The notes: generated by a model not told the origin, from the sequence alone. A DNA stretch of 43,518 nt from Flavobacteriales bacterium (GCA_008016945.1 SSGN01000023.1:1-43518), one strand, 5' to 3'. Shown: positions 9,937 through 19,724, numbered from the stretch's first letter. A program made the numbers and translations.

Positions 9937-10742
9937 CGTGCCAAGGGTATGGTGATGCCCGCGGCCCATACCCCACCGCGCGTGGTGGGCATCCAGGTGA
10001 GGCCCTCGAAACGCACCTTCTCCCGATCCTCGAATCGCGGCGCGTCGAAATTCTTGGTGCGGTGCAGGACATACCACCACACCCCGGCCCCCAAGGCGGT
10101 GAGCGACCCACCGAGGATCAGGCTGGTGCGTGCGCGCCGCAGGTCCTGCTTGTGTTCCGGAATGCGTTGGTCCTTCAGGTCGGCGATGCGACCCGGATCG
10201 GTGCTGGAGGTATAGGCCTCCCGGTCGGTCTCGAGCTGGTCGAGGGCGCGATCATAGGCACGGTACGAGAGGCCCGTCCACAGGACGCCCGCACCGAAAA
10301 GAACCGGAGCCACCAAGCGGAGCTTACGTCCGTTCTGGTAACGCACCAGGGCATCGCGGTAGGCGATGTACTCCGGGCTGTACGGCAGGCGCACCACCAG
10401 GTCCACACTGCGGTCGGCCACCACGAACAACGCGGTATCCACCACCATGCGCTCGGGCGCCCACAGTGAAAAATGGTGCAAGCCTTCACCCAGCTTCACC
10501 TCACGCTGTTGCATCCGGTACTTATGGTCCACCACGAACTGGAAGTCGTGCCCCGGATCGATCATCAGGCGTACCGTACCGGTGGATTGCGCGGTGCAGG
10601 TGCCCGCGGTGAAGTGCAGGAGCAGCAGGTAGCAGGCTGTGCGCAGCAGGCCAGCACTACACCGCCGCCTGGGCCACGCAGCGTCGCCTACCGACCGCCG
10701 ACCACCGACCGCTGACCGTTGACCGCGTAGCGTCTCCATCAT
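9933..10742 (-). CDS. Exported PEGA-like protein with two membrane segments
   Basis: A 269-residue protein beginning at ATG 10742 (or 10739), with an ATGA overlap with the parE stop. An unusually long basic leader (about 30 residues, encoded by a heptanucleotide repeat tract) precedes the hydrophobic signal segment [12 protein letters not shown] and a likely cleavage after TAQ. A beta-rich PEGA-like part follows (mature residues to about [11 protein letters not shown]). Then come two hydrophobic helices ([20 protein letters not shown] and [20 protein letters not shown]) separated by a charged region. The product probably sits in the envelope. The function is unknown; the fold assignment is by pattern only. 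Confidence 0.7.
   Translation of the reverse strand: MMETLRGQRSAVGGRRSVGDAAWPRRRCSAGLLRTACYLLLLHFTAGTCTAQSTGTVRLMIDPGHDFQFVVDHKYRMQQREVKLGEGLHHFSLWAPERMVVDTALFVVADRSVDLVVRLPYSPEYIAYRDALVRYQNGRKLRLVAPVLFGAGVLWTGLSYRAYDRALDQLETDREAYTSSTDPGRIADLKDQRIPEHKQDLRRARTSLILGGSLTALGAGVWWYVLHRTKNFDAPRFEDREKVRFEGLTWMPTTRGGVWAAGITIPLAR
10691..10725. repeat. Heptanucleotide tandem repeat (YYGACCR)5
   Basis: Five consecutive 7-mers: CCGACCG, CCGACCA, CCGACCG, CTGACCG, TTGACCG. The tract lies in the 5' end of the PEGA-like gene. A 17-base stretch of it (ACCGCCGACCACCGACC, 10694-10710) recurs exactly at 24817-24833, just before another gene. Confidence 0.85.
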
Positions 10743-12661
10743 GCATCCAGTTCCACCTCGTCCAGCTTCCGCGCGATGGCCTGCACGGTGCTGTCCTGGG
10801 CTGCTTTCACGTCGTTGTCGGCCACCAGATCCTTCTCCACCTTCAGGTTCTCGATGATGAACTCCTGCCGTTCGGGCGTGTTCTTGCCCATGTAGAAGCC
10901 GAGCAGGTCGTGTACCACCGCCTCCTTGGTGATCATAACGGGCTCCAGCCGGATGTCCTCTCCGATGAAGTGCTTGAACTCGTCTGGGCTGATCTCGCCC
11001 AAGCCTTTGAACCGGGTGATCTCGGCGCTCTTGCCCAGCTTGATGATGGCGCGTTGGCGTTCCTCGTCGCTGTAGCAATAGATGGTCTCCTTCTTGTTGC
11101 GAACGCGGAAGAGCGGTGTTTGCAGGATGTAGAGGTGGTCGTTCTTCACCAGGTCGGGGAAGAACTGGAGGAAGAAGGTCATCAGCAGCAACCGGATGTG
11201 CATGCCGTCCACATCGGCATCGGTGGCGATCACGATCTTGTTGTACCGCAAGCCTTCCATGCCGTCCTCGATGTTGAGGGCCGCCTGTACCAGGTTGAAC
11301 TCCTCGTTCTCATACACCACCTTCTTGGTGAGGCCGTAGCAGTTGAGGGGCTTGCCCTTGAGGCTGAACACGGCCTGCAGGTTCACATCGCGGCTCTTGG
11401 TGATGCTGCCGCTGGCGCTGTCGCCCTCGGTAATGAAGAGCGTGGTGTGCTCCTTGCGATCGTCCTTCTTGGGGTCGTTGAGGTGGATGCGGCAATCGCG
11501 CAATTTGCGGTTGTGCAGGCTGGCCTTCTTGGCGCGTTCGCGGGCCAGCTTGCGTATGCCGCTGAGCTCCTTGCGCTCGCGCTCGTTGCTGAGGATGCGC
11601 TGTTGCAGTACCTCGGCCACCTCGGGATGTTTGTGGAGGAAGTTGTCCAGCTCCCGACCGATGAAATCGCCCACGAAGGAGCGCATGCTCTGTCCGCCCG
11701 GTTCCACCTCCAGCGAGCCGAGCTTGGTCTTGGTCTGGCTCTCGAACACGGGTTCGATCACCTTCACGCTCACCGCCGCCACGATGCCCGTACGCACATC
11801 GCCCGCTTCCCAGTCCTTCTTAAAGAAATCGCGCACGGTCTTGGCCACCGCTTCGCGGAACGCACCTTGGTGTGTGCCGCCCTGGGTGGTGTGCTGGCCG
11901 TTCACGAAGCTGTAGTACTCCTCGCCGTAGTGGTTGGCGTGGGTGATGGCCACCTCGATATCGTCGCCGCGCAGGTGGATGATGGGGTACAACGGATCCC
12001 CGTCCATCTTGGTGATCAGTAGGTCCAGCAGGCCGTTCTTGCTCTGGAACTTCTGGCCGTTGTAGTTGATCGTGAGGCCGGTGTTCAGGTAGCAGTAGTT
12101 CCACAGCAGCCGCTCGATGTGTTGATCGCGGTACTGGAAGTTGTGGAACATCTGGGTGTCCGGTTCGAAGACCACGCGTGTGCCATTGGGCTCGTCGGTC
12201 TTCACCAGCTTGTTGTCCTTGCGCAGTACACCGCGGTCGAACTCGGCCACCTTCAGTTCTCCGTCGCGTGCGCTCTCGATCCGGAAGTAGTTGCTCAGTG
12301 CGTTCACCGCCTTGGTACCCACCCCGTTCAGGCCCACGCTCTTCTTGAAGGCCTTGCTGTCGTACTTGGCCCCGGTGTTGATCTTGCTCACCACATCGAT
12401 CACCTTGCCCAATGGCACGCCACGACCATAGTCGCGGATGGTGACACGCGGCCCCTCGATGGTCACGTCCACCTTCTTGCCATGGCCCATCACGAATTCA
12501 TCGATACAGTTGTCCAGGACCTCCTTCAGCAGGATGTAGATCCCGTCGTCGAAACTGCTGCCATCGCCCAGCTTGCCGATGTACATGCCCGGCCGCAGGC
12601 GGATGTGCTCCTTCCAGTCGAGGGATCGGATATTGTCCTCGTTATACGTCGCTTCGCTCAT
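10739..12661 (-). CDS. parE: DNA topoisomerase IV subunit B
   Basis: A 640-residue ATPase subunit of topoisomerase IV. The GHKL ATPase domain shows E47 and N51 (KEVLDN), D77 (RDYGRG) and the [14 protein letters not shown] lid. The TOPRIM domain has EGDSASG (E412) and the metal-binding DADVDG (D481, D483, D485). The length is that of ParE rather than the longer GyrB forms. It is the first gene of an operon parE / PEGA-like gene / lipoprotein gene / parC. The first two junctions are four-base ATGA overlaps, suggesting translational coupling. A promoter box lies 52 bp upstream. Confidence 0.95.
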   Translation of the reverse strand: MSEATYNEDNIRSLDWKEHIRLRPGMYIGKLGDGSSFDDGIYILLKEVLDNCIDEFVMGHGKKVDVTIEGPRVTIRDYGRGVPLGKVIDVVSKINTGAKYDSKAFKKSVGLNGVGTKAVNALSNYFRIESARDGELKVAEFDRGVLRKDNKLVKTDEPNGTRVVFEPDTQMFHNFQYRDQHIERLLWNYCYLNTGLTINYNGQKFQSKNGLLDLLITKMDGDPLYPIIHLRGDDIEVAITHANHYGEEYYSFVNGQHTTQGGTHQGAFREAVAKTVRDFFKKDWEAGDVRTGIVAAVSVKVIEPVFESQTKTKLGSLEVEPGGQSMRSFVGDFIGRELDNFLHKHPEVAEVLQQRILSNERERKELSGIRKLARERAKKASLHNRKLRDCRIHLNDPKKDDRKEHTTLFITEGDSASGSITKSRDVNLQAVFSLKGKPLNCYGLTKKVVYENEEFNLVQAALNIEDGMEGLRYNKIVIATDADVDGMHIRLLLMTFFLQFFPDLVKNDHLYILQTPLFRVRNKKETIYCYSDEERQRAIIKLGKSAEITRFKGLGEISPDEFKHFIGEDIRLEPVMITKEAVVHDLLGFYMGKNTPERQEFIIENLKVEKDLVADNDVKAAQDSTVQAIARKLDEVELDA

Positions 12662-12712
12662 CCTTGATCTCGCCCTGGAACCCCAATGGGGACAAGGGTT
12701 CCAGCGTGGCTA

Positions 12713-12720
12713 CGAAGGTA
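12713..12720 (-). promoter_or_regulatory. -7 promoter box (TACCTTCG) of the parE operon
   Basis: On the minus strand TACCTTCG ends 52 bp before the parE start. It should drive all four genes down to parC, since no other box is seen inside the operon. Confidence 0.6.
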
Positions 12721-12739
12721 GTCCCTCAGCCAAGGCCGC

Positions 12740-12775
12740 ATCGATCGTTGAAAACGCCTGTTTTCAACGATCGAT
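12740..12775. terminator. Perfect 16-bp hairpin between the metalloprotease and parE
   Basis: Both arms are 16 bases without mismatch (12740-12755 and 12760-12775) with a 4-base loop GCCT. It lies 19 bp after the metalloprotease stop on the minus strand and just upstream of the parE promoter box. No T run follows, so it may end transcription only partly or serve as an operator. The arm sequence GTTTTCAACGATC reappears at 15823-15835 upstream of the same protease gene. Confidence 0.6.
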
Positions 12776-12793
12776 CGGTGTTTTCCACAGTGC

Positions 12794-15769
12794 TCAGGGT
12801 AGTTGCTGCACCACGGAGTTGGTCGGCACCGAGCCCCCCACGGTGCTCAGCACCACGTCGCGGTCGTTCGCCGCCCCGGTGTATTTCACTTCGCTGTCCA
12901 AATTCACATCCTCGGCATGGTACCCGTGCACCGTGTTGGTCGGTACGCCGCCGCCGATCAAGGTCAGGATCACATCCCGGTCATTGGAGCTGCCGGTGTA
13001 CTTCACTTCGGCATCGTTCACCGTGTTGCCCGGCCATAGCAGCATGCGCCCATTCGCGGCCTTCTGGGCATTGGTGCCCCAGGTGGTGGTGGTGGCCACG
13101 CTGAAGTCCACGGCGGTGGCCGTACTGCCCAAGCTCACGGGGGCTGCGGTCATCACACCAAGGTGGTTCCGATGCCGTACCGCCACATGGTAGGTGCTTG
13201 CGGCCTGGCAGAAGCCTACCGCAGAGGTCCCGTCCACCGCTACGATATCGCCATCGCGCTGCAACAGGGCCGCACGAGCTTCGAGCACCTGGCTGGGGGT
13301 GGTCGAGGAACGCAATTCCACCACGACCCAATCCACAATGGCGTTGCTGCCGGTGGTGGCCAGGACCGATGCTGTGGTAGCCGTGGCCCCGGTCGGGGCA
13401 TAGCCCATGGCCGTGTACGGTTCGTTCTGTGGGAGGTGGCCAAGATGGCGCAAGCTGTCCACCATCAATTGATCGGCATTCCGCCATGCGCCATCCAACA
13501 ACACCTTGGCCGCCACAACAGTAGGTGGCACTACTTCGCAGGGCGGTGCAAGCGTGGTGAAGCTACTTGGCTGAGACCACTCTGAGGTGCTACCCTCACC
13601 TGTTCCGCCGGCTCCGCCACATACCGCACGCACCTGGAATTGATGTGCGGTGCTCCAGTTCAACCCCGTGAGTGCGAGGCTGTTGGTGGACACACCGGTG
13701 ACCAAGGTCCAGCTTGGTGATGCCGTTTCCCTCCACTGGACATCGTAGGTGCTCGCACCTTGCACCACGGTCCATCCCAAGGTGGCACTTTGATAGGTGA
13801 TGTCCGTTGCGTTCGATCCATCCGGACTGCCACACGTGTTGGCGAAAGCCATCACCGCCAGGTTGTAGCACGTTACCGCGCTGTAGGCTCCTCCGTAGCC
13901 GTACACGTGCACCGCGTAGGTGCCGGCCGCAGCATTGGCGTAGGTGATGTACTCGCTGCTGGTGCCTCCGTTCTGCGAGGTGGCCAGTACCGTGCCCGAG
14001 GTGGTGAGAAGACGTACGTCATAATCCGCGGGTAAACCACCGAGCCATATCGAAATGGTGCTGGTCACTGGAATGCTGAAGCTATAGTAGTCCACATCCG
14101 AGGCCGTGGCGATCAAGGCGCTCAGGTCCATCGGCAACGCTATGGCCGCCGCCGTGGCCAGTGTGTTGTTCGCCTCCAAGGTATCCGGGCAGGGTATTGG
14201 CGTGGTGAAGACCCTGCTGGCGCTATACGCGGAGGTGCCCACCGTACAGTGGGACCTCACTTGGAACTCGTACGTGGCGTTCTCCACCAGGCCGGTGATG
14301 GTGTAGCTGTTGCCGGTGAGGCCGCTCACCTCGGTCCATGTGCCCGATACCTGGGGTTTCCACTGCAGGGTATAGCTTGGAACACCAAGGTTCGCCCAGG
14401 TCGCCGTGGCCGTGTTGCTGGTGAGGTTGGTGACGTTCAGGCTGCCGGGGGCGTCGCAGGTGGTGCCGCATTGGGCCAGGCAGGAGGCCGCATTCACGCG
14501 GTTGCGGATCAAGGTGGCGGGCTGCGGGCCGAAGCCGTTGTTGAAGTTCATGCCCACACCGCTGATCAGGTGGCAGTAACTCATGATGGTACCACCACCG
14601 GTGGGCAACGGGGCCGCTGCACAACCAGAGACCGTGTACCCCGCTGCCGGGCCGCAGCCATCGATGGCGGTCCCATTGCCGTTCCACGAACAGTCGTGCG
14701 TATGCGGCGAACCCAGGTTATGCCCTGTCTCGTGCGTCACCACGTTCACGCTCCAGCTGTAGGTGGGCACATTGGAGTAGCTGCTGCCGATGCCGCTGTA
14801 CGCCATGCGGTACGATGTGGAGCTGCACAGGGTGTTGAGCCAGGCCACACCACCACCGCCACCGAAGCTGAGAAGATGTGCCAGGTCGCCATTGAAACTG
14901 GTGCGGTAACTGCCGAACTGACTCAGGAAGTCATTGCTCGAAGGGCCGGTATAGGGGCTGGTGGCATCCCAGACGAACACCTCCTGCAGCTGCACGTCGA
15001 TCCCATCGTTGTCGAACAGGATGGCGCTCTGGTTGAACAGGCCCGTGGCATAGTTGGTGGCCGCCACCACACTGCCCTTGTTGGTGAAGATCGGGTAGTC
15101 CACCTCCCAATAGAGCTTCACGCAACGCACGGTGCGGTCGCCGCCTTGTTCCTGCAGTTCGCTGGGGTGGATGGCCTGGCCACTATCCGCCGTACCGCAG
15201 TGGAACGGATCGCGCGTGCGCAGGTCATGCTCGCGATAGATGATGTGGGTGCCGACGGCGGCCTCGCCCAAACGACCGATCACCAGGGTGCCCTGCCGAT
15301 CCTTCACCAAGGCCATCACCTCATCCCTGAATACGCTCAGGCCCACCACCGACCGATCGTCACCCCGCACGCGCCCCCGGTAGTGCAGCCCCTCTTCCAC
15401 CTGCACCCTCCCCTTGGTGGCCGTATTCACCACGAACCCATCGGCCAATGGTGCCCAACGTTCCAACTCCACGGTGAGCGGGCCATCCGTGGTGGGTATG
15501 GTAAGCGCCATGTGGGCGGGGCGCGTGGTGTGGAGTTCGGCCACCACTTCCGGCGCCAGCATGGCCACCTCGGCCTTGGTGCAGGCCTTCTGCCAAAGCC
15601 CCGTGGTGCGCCGGTCGGCAGGCAGGGCGCGTAAAGCCTCCACGGGCTTGAACACGACGCCCTGGCGCTCTAACCGGCCTATGCGGGCCGCGACCTGGCC
15701 ACCGCCCTGCTGGGCCCAAAGGGTGGTACTGATAAGAACTCCGAGCAGGAAGGTGCCGATGCGTGCCAT
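12794..15769 (-). CDS. Secreted zinc metalloprotease (M12/reprolysin-like) with fibronectin III and dockerin-like modules
   Basis: A 991-residue exported metzincin-type protease. A signal peptide (MARIGTFLLGVLISTTLWA-Q) and a propeptide-like region of about 190 residues precede the catalytic domain. That domain has the zinc motif H346-E-T-G-H350-N-L-G-S-P-H356 and the Met-turn region GGGTIMSYCH about 40 residues later. Fibronectin type III domains follow on both sides of a PPC-like jelly-roll segment (around residues 550-640). The C-terminus holds two copies of a short unit with E-V-K-Y-T-G-x-x-N-D-R-D-V, G-G-x-V-P-T-N and D-V-N-L-D. It looks like a duplicated dockerin/EF-hand domain and is not a standard T9SS type A tail. 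It probably acts outside the cell on protein substrates. Confidence 0.88.
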   Translation of the reverse strand: MARIGTFLLGVLISTTLWAQQGGGQVAARIGRLERQGVVFKPVEALRALPADRRTTGLWQKACTKAEVAMLAPEVVAELHTTRPAHMALTIPTTDGPLTVELERWAPLADGFVVNTATKGRVQVEEGLHYRGRVRGDDRSVVGLSVFRDEVMALVKDRQGTLVIGRLGEAAVGTHIIYREHDLRTRDPFHCGTADSGQAIHPSELQEQGGDRTVRCVKLYWEVDYPIFTNKGSVVAATNYATGLFNQSAILFDNDGIDVQLQEVFVWDATSPYTGPSSNDFLSQFGSYRTSFNGDLAHLLSFGGGGGVAWLNTLCSSTSYRMAYSGIGSSYSNVPTYSWSVNVVTHETGHNLGSPHTHDCSWNGNGTAIDGCGPAAGYTVSGCAAAPLPTGGGTIMSYCHLISGVGMNFNNGFGPQPATLIRNRVNAASCLAQCGTTCDAPGSLNVTNLTSNTATATWANLGVPSYTLQWKPQVSGTWTEVSGLTGNSYTITGLVENATYEFQVRSHCTVGTSAYSASRVFTTPIPCPDTLEANNTLATAAAIALPMDLSALIATASDVDYYSFSIPVTSTISIWLGGLPADYDVRLLTTSGTVLATSQNGGTSSEYITYANAAAGTYAVHVYGYGGAYSAVTCYNLAVMAFANTCGSPDGSNATDITYQSATLGWTVVQGASTYDVQWRETASPSWTLVTGVSTNSLALTGLNWSTAHQFQVRAVCGGAGGTGEGSTSEWSQPSSFTTLAPPCEVVPPTVVAAKVLLDGAWRNADQLMVDSLRHLGHLPQNEPYTAMGYAPTGATATTASVLATTGSNAIVDWVVVELRSSTTPSQVLEARAALLQRDGDIVAVDGTSAVGFCQAASTYHVAVRHRNHLGVMTAAPVSLGSTATAVDFSVATTTTWGTNAQKAANGRMLLWPGNTVNDAEVKYTGSSNDRDVILTLIGGGVPTNTVHGYHAEDVNLDSEVKYTGAANDRDVVLSTVGGSVPTNSVVQQLP

Positions 15770-15786
15770 GACGGTGATTTCTGCCG

Positions 15787-15794
15787 GAAATGTA
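15787..15794 (-). promoter_or_regulatory. Possible -7 box (TACATTTC) of the metalloprotease
   Basis: On the minus strand TACATTTC fits TAnnTTTG except for the last base, 18 bp before the start codon. It overlaps a small palindrome TGTAA-ACGG-TTACA (15791-15804) that could be an operator. Confidence 0.35.
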
Positions 15795-15822
15795 AACGGT
15801 TACAGGTCGGCAGGGGCGCTCC

Positions 15823-15835
15823 GTTTTCAACGATC
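15823..15835 (+). repeat. Direct repeat GTTTTCAACGATC (second copy)
   Basis: These 13 bases match positions 12760-12772, the right arm of the hairpin beyond the other end of the metalloprotease gene. The gene is thus bracketed by the same short sequence. Confidence 0.6.
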
Positions 15836-15929
15836 CGATGCACCCTACGCCGATTTCGTCACTGGGACCGGACCACCCCTTGTGGAGGATCCACGATCCC
15901 TACCCTACCGGTGGTGCCTGCCGCCGAGC

Positions 15930-17027
15930 CTACACGTTGAACAGAAAGTGCATCACATCCCCATCCTTCACCACGTAGTCCTTCCCTTCGGTGCGCAGTT
16001 TGCCCGCCGAACGAGCTGCGGCTTCGCTGCCCAAGGACACGAAGTCCTGGTAGGCGATCACTTCGGCTCGGATGTAGCCCTTCTCGAAGTCGCTGTGGAT
16101 CACCCCTGCCGCCTTGGGGCCGGTATCGCCTTGATGGATGGTCCAGGCCCGAACCTCCTGCACCCCTGCCGTGAAGTACGTCTGTAGCTTCAGCAGGTCA
16201 TAGGCCGCATGGATCAGCTTGTTCACGCCGGGCTCCTTCAGCCCCATGTCGGCCAGGAACATCTCGCGCTCCTCGGGTGTCTCCAGGGCGGCGATCTCCG
16301 CCTCGATGGCCGCCGTAACGAAGATCACCTGCGCGTTCTCGTTGGCCACGGCCGCTTTCACGCGTTCCACATGGGCATTGCCCGTCACCGCGCTCTTCTC
16401 CTCCACGTTGCACACGTACAGCACGGGCTTGGTGGTGAGCAGTTGGAATTCGTTCAGCAATGCGGGGTCGTCGTTCGCCGTCACCACCGTACGGGCGCTT
16501 TCTCCTTTCAGCAGGGCTTCGCGGATCCGGCTCAACAGCTCGAAGCGCCGCTTGGCCTCCTTCTCGCCGATCTGGGCCTGTTTCTCCACCTTCTTGATCC
16601 GGGCCTCCACGGTCTCCAGGTCCTTCAGCTGCAACTCGATGTCGATCACCTCCTTGTCGCGCACCGGATCCACGCTCCCATCCACGTGCACCACGTTGGG
16701 GTCGTCGAAGCAACGCAGCACGTGCAGGATGGCATCGCACTCCCGGATGTTGCCCAGGAACTGGTTCCCGAGGCCTTCGCCCTTGCTGGCGCCCTTCACC
16801 AATCCCGCGATGTCCACGATCTCCACCGTGGTGGGCACGATGCGTTGCGGCTTCACCAACCTGGACAGTTCATTCAACCGCTGGTCGGGTACCGTGATGG
16901 TGCCCACATTGGGTTCGATCGTACAGAACGGGAAGTTGGCCGCCTGTGCTTTGGCATTGCTCAAGCAGTTGAACAAGGTGCTCTTGCCCACGTTCGGCAG
17001 GCCTACGATACCGCATTTCAATCCCAT
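15930..17027 (-). CDS. ychF: Redox-regulated Obg-like ATPase YchF
   Basis: A 365-residue translation-associated P-loop NTPase, the usual length for the family. ATG 17027 gives the canonical start M-G-L-K-C-G-I-V-G-L-P-N-V-G-K-S-T. A longer in-frame start is 70 codons upstream, before the promoter box. Walker A is at 9-17. The G4 motif is NVEE instead of NKxD, as is typical of YchF and explains its ATP preference. A coiled-coil-like helical insert (KKVEKQAQIGEKEAKRR) and a C-terminal TGS domain ending DGDVMHFLFNV complete it. It stands alone behind its own promoter box. Confidence 0.95.
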   Translation of the reverse strand: MGLKCGIVGLPNVGKSTLFNCLSNAKAQAANFPFCTIEPNVGTITVPDQRLNELSRLVKPQRIVPTTVEIVDIAGLVKGASKGEGLGNQFLGNIRECDAILHVLRCFDDPNVVHVDGSVDPVRDKEVIDIELQLKDLETVEARIKKVEKQAQIGEKEAKRRFELLSRIREALLKGESARTVVTANDDPALLNEFQLLTTKPVLYVCNVEEKSAVTGNAHVERVKAAVANENAQVIFVTAAIEAEIAALETPEEREMFLADMGLKEPGVNKLIHAAYDLLKLQTYFTAGVQEVRAWTIHQGDTGPKAAGVIHSDFEKGYIRAEVIAYQDFVSLGSEAAARSAGKLRTEGKDYVVKDGDVMHFLFNV

Positions 17028-17048
17028 GGTGTGCTGGAAAAACGGCCG

Positions 17049-17056
17049 CGAAGGTA
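17049..17056 (-). promoter_or_regulatory. -7 promoter box (TACCTTCG) of ychF
   Basis: On the minus strand TACCTTCG ends 22 bp before the ychF start, which supports ATG 17027 over the longer frame. Confidence 0.6.
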
Positions 17057-17321
17057 GCTCCTTTGCCGCTGGCAGACCCTCGAAAGAGAGAAGCGGGCAC
17101 CCTGAGGCACCCGCTTCCACGATCTGACCGACCAAAACCAAAAAGCCGGAACACCACAAAGACACGATGGACCGCCCGGCGCGTTGCTCCGGATGGGACG
17201 GAGCGTTACCGCTGACACAAGCCCCGACCGGGGCCACTCCTTCCCTCGGGGGTGCCCTTGGGTGAGGATACGCCCTTCATAAGTTCCTCCGTGGCCCAGT
17301 CCCACCAGGCCGCGAGCGGTC

Positions 17322-17329
17322 TATTTTTG
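17322..17329 (+). promoter_or_regulatory. -7 promoter box (TATTTTTG) of the transketolase genes
   Basis: TATTTTTG is a full match to TAnnTTTG, 19 bp before ATG 17348. The A/T-rich octamer stands out in high-G+C surroundings. Confidence 0.7.
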
Positions 17330-17347
17330 AGCGCGTTCCAACGACCC

Positions 17348-18226
17348 ATGCCCAGCACCACCACAACACCCGCACCGGCCCAAGCCGATACCGCCGCACT
17401 CCAACGCATCGCCAGCCAGGTCCGTCGCGATATCGTACGGCAGGTACATGCCGTGCAGAGCGGGCATCCCGGCGGCTCGCTCGGCTGTGCCGACTTCCTC
17501 ACCGCCCTCTATTTCCACGTGATGCGCCACACGCCACAACCCTGGGACATGGACGGCCGCGGGCAGGACCTCTTCTTCCTCAGCAACGGCCATATCAGCC
17601 CGGTGTTCTACAGCGTACTGGCCCGCAGCGGCTATTTCCCGGTCCAGGAACTGGCCACCTTCCGCAAGCTCGACTCCCGGCTGCAAGGCCACCCCACCAC
17701 CCACGAAGGCCTGCCCGGCGTGCGCATGGCCAGCGGTTCTTTGGGGCAAGGATTGAGCGTGGGCATCGGTGCCGCACTGGCCAAGAAGATGAATGGCGAC
17801 GACACCTTCGTGTACACCCTGCACGGCGATGGTGAACTACAGGAAGGACAGGTCTGGGAGGCGGCCATGTTCGCCGCCGCCAAGAAAGTGGACAACCTGA
17901 TCAGCACCGTGGACTACAACGGCCGGCAGATCGATGGCGACGTGGAGGAAGTGCTCCCCCTCGGCGACCTGAAAGCCAAGTGGGTGGCCTTCGGATGGGA
18001 CGTGCTGGAGACCAATGGGAATGATATGGGTGCCCTTGTGAAGACCTTGGACGAGGCGAAAGCGCGAACGGGTCGAGGCAAGCCGGTGATGATCCTGATG
18101 CGTACCGAGATGGGCCAGGGGGTCGATTTCATGATGCACAGCCATGAGTGGCACGGCATCGCCCCCAACGATGAGCAACTGAGGAAGGCCCTGGAGCAGC
18201 TGCCGGAAACCTTGGGCGACTACTGA
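17348..18226 (+). CDS. Transketolase, N-terminal (thiamine diphosphate-binding) subunit
   Basis: A 292-residue half of transketolase, which moves two-carbon ketol units in the non-oxidative pentose phosphate pathway. ATG 17348 is used because it follows the promoter box; the longer frame from 17252 would span the promoter. The thiamine diphosphate motif is G160-D-G-E...N191-G, and the substrate-site segment SGHPGGSLG is near the N-terminus. The C-terminal half is encoded at 19768. Two-gene transketolases are common in Bacteroidota and archaea, but the halves usually adjoin; here a VWA gene lies between. Confidence 0.93.
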   Translation: MPSTTTTPAPAQADTAALQRIASQVRRDIVRQVHAVQSGHPGGSLGCADFLTALYFHVMRHTPQPWDMDGRGQDLFFLSNGHISPVFYSVLARSGYFPVQELATFRKLDSRLQGHPTTHEGLPGVRMASGSLGQGLSVGIGAALAKKMNGDDTFVYTLHGDGELQEGQVWEAAMFAAAKKVDNLISTVDYNGRQIDGDVEEVLPLGDLKAKWVAFGWDVLETNGNDMGALVKTLDEAKARTGRGKPVMILMRTEMGQGVDFMMHSHEWHGIAPNDEQLRKALEQLPETLGDY

Positions 18227-18332
18227 TGGATGCCAAAAGCAGGGTCGGGAAGCTGACGCCGGGGCGATGTCCCGGTCCTGGCCCCGCCTGGCACTTGTGG
18301 CACGGTTTTCCCCGTTACTCCCGGTAAGGGCC

Positions 18333-19724
18333 ATGCGCTGCGTAACGACCTGCCTACTCCTCCTGCTCTTCGTGGGGGCATCATCCGCCCAGGACAAGGC
18401 AACGCAACCACCGCTCACCCGCATGCTGTTCGTGATGGACGCGAGCAACAGCATGAACGCCTTCTGGGGCAACCAGCCGAAGATCAACACCGCGCGGGAG
18501 TTGCTCCTGAACGCCTTGAAGGAGCTTGAGGGGCAACCCGACCTGGAACTGGCTTTGCGCCTGTATGGCCACCAGACCCCGATCCAACCCGGCAAGCAGG
18601 ATTGCGACGACACGAAACTGGAGGTGCCCTTCAGCACCAATAGCATCCCGGCGATGAAGTCCACCTTGCAAAGCGTGCGTTGCCTCGGCACCACCCCCAT
18701 TGCGCGCTCCCTGGAACGATCGGCGGCGGACTTCCCCCCCACGGCACCCAAAGACCCGCGCAAGGTGCGCAATGTCATCATCCTCATCACCGACGGTATC
18801 GAAGCCTGCGATGAGGATCCCTGTGCCGTGAGCCGTGCCTTGCAGGCCAAGGGCATCACCCTGAAACCGTTCGTGATCGGCGTTGGGCTCGACGAAAGCC
18901 AGAAGTACGGATTGCAATGCGTGGGCAACTACTTCGATGCGAGCACCCCCGAACTCTTCGAACATGTGTTGAAGGTGGTGGTGACCCAGGCCCTGAACAC
19001 CACCACGGCCCAGATCAGCCTGATGACCACCGACGGTCGGCCCGAGGAGACCGATGTGCCCGTGACGTTGTACGACCAGCGCACGGGCAAAGTGATCCAG
19101 CACCTCATGCACACCATGAACGATCGCGGCATCCCGGACACGTTGCACATCGACCCCATCCACACCTACAAGGTGGTGGCCCATACCGTGCCGTCCAGCG
19201 TGCGCCACGATGTGGTGGTGAAGCCCGGGGTGCACACGGTGATCGCCGTGGATGCCGGCACCGGGACGCTCAGCATCAAGAGCGGCAGTGGGCCTTCGGA
19301 TGGCGTACTGGTGCAGGCCATCGTGCGGCGGAGCGGCGAAGGCACCACCTTGATCGCGCAGGATGTGGGCTCCAGCCAGCGGCTGCGTACCGGCACGTAC
19401 GACCTGGAGGTGCTCACCCTACCGCGGCTGCTGATCCCCGATGTTCGCATCGAACAGGGCAAGACCACCGAGATCGCCGTGCCACGCTCCGGAGTGCTCA
19501 ATGTGCAACCCTCCGCCGCCGGTCCCACGGCCATCTTCAGCAAGAAGGATGGGGCTTTGACGTGGGTGGCCGACATCGACCCGAACGCCCTGCGGAGCCA
19601 GGTGCGCCTGCTACCCGGCACCTACGAGGTGATCTATCGCAGCCGCAGCGCCCGCCGCACCGAACTCACCTTGAAGAAGGAGGTCACCATCGAGAGCGGC
19701 CGATCCGTCACCATCAACTTCTGA
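18333..19724 (+). CDS. Secreted VWA-domain protein
   Basis: A 463-residue exported protein. ATG 18333 places a signal peptide at the start ([19 protein letters not shown]); an ATG at 18267 would add 22 residues. A von Willebrand A domain follows with a complete MIDAS: D36-A-S-N-S40, the GTTPIARSL threonine loop and TDG. It should bind a divalent metal and through it a partner protein. Residues about 220-463 are three to four beta-rich repeats resembling PEGA/carboxypeptidase-regulatory modules. There are several cysteines in the VWA part (DCDD, RCLG, ACDEDPC). It lies between the two transketolase genes, 106 bp after the first and 43 bp before the second, so it may be co-transcribed. A metabolic role is not suggested by its domains. 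Confidence 0.85.
   Translation: MRCVTTCLLLLLFVGASSAQDKATQPPLTRMLFVMDASNSMNAFWGNQPKINTARELLLNALKELEGQPDLELALRLYGHQTPIQPGKQDCDDTKLEVPFSTNSIPAMKSTLQSVRCLGTTPIARSLERSAADFPPTAPKDPRKVRNVIILITDGIEACDEDPCAVSRALQAKGITLKPFVIGVGLDESQKYGLQCVGNYFDASTPELFEHVLKVVVTQALNTTTAQISLMTTDGRPEETDVPVTLYDQRTGKVIQHLMHTMNDRGIPDTLHIDPIHTYKVVAHTVPSSVRHDVVVKPGVHTVIAVDAGTGTLSIKSGSGPSDGVLVQAIVRRSGEGTTLIAQDVGSSQRLRTGTYDLEVLTLPRLLIPDVRIEQGKTTEIAVPRSGVLNVQPSAAGPTAIFSKKDGALTWVADIDPNALRSQVRLLPGTYEVIYRSRSARRTELTLKKEVTIESGRSVTINF

Larger units (their letters stand above)
17028..17347. other. Divergent intergenic region with two hairpins
   Basis: This 320-bp region separates ychF from the transketolase gene. It holds promoter boxes for both. 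Hairpin one is 17091-17116 (AAGCGGG...CCCGCTT, with inner CC/GG pairs); on the minus strand it is followed by CTCTCTTTCG, as a terminator would be. Hairpin two is 17186-17204 (GCTCCG...CGGAGC). The terminator-like hairpin upstream of ychF would fit a short minus-strand transcript or leader. No protein with credible features is encoded. Confidence 0.5.
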
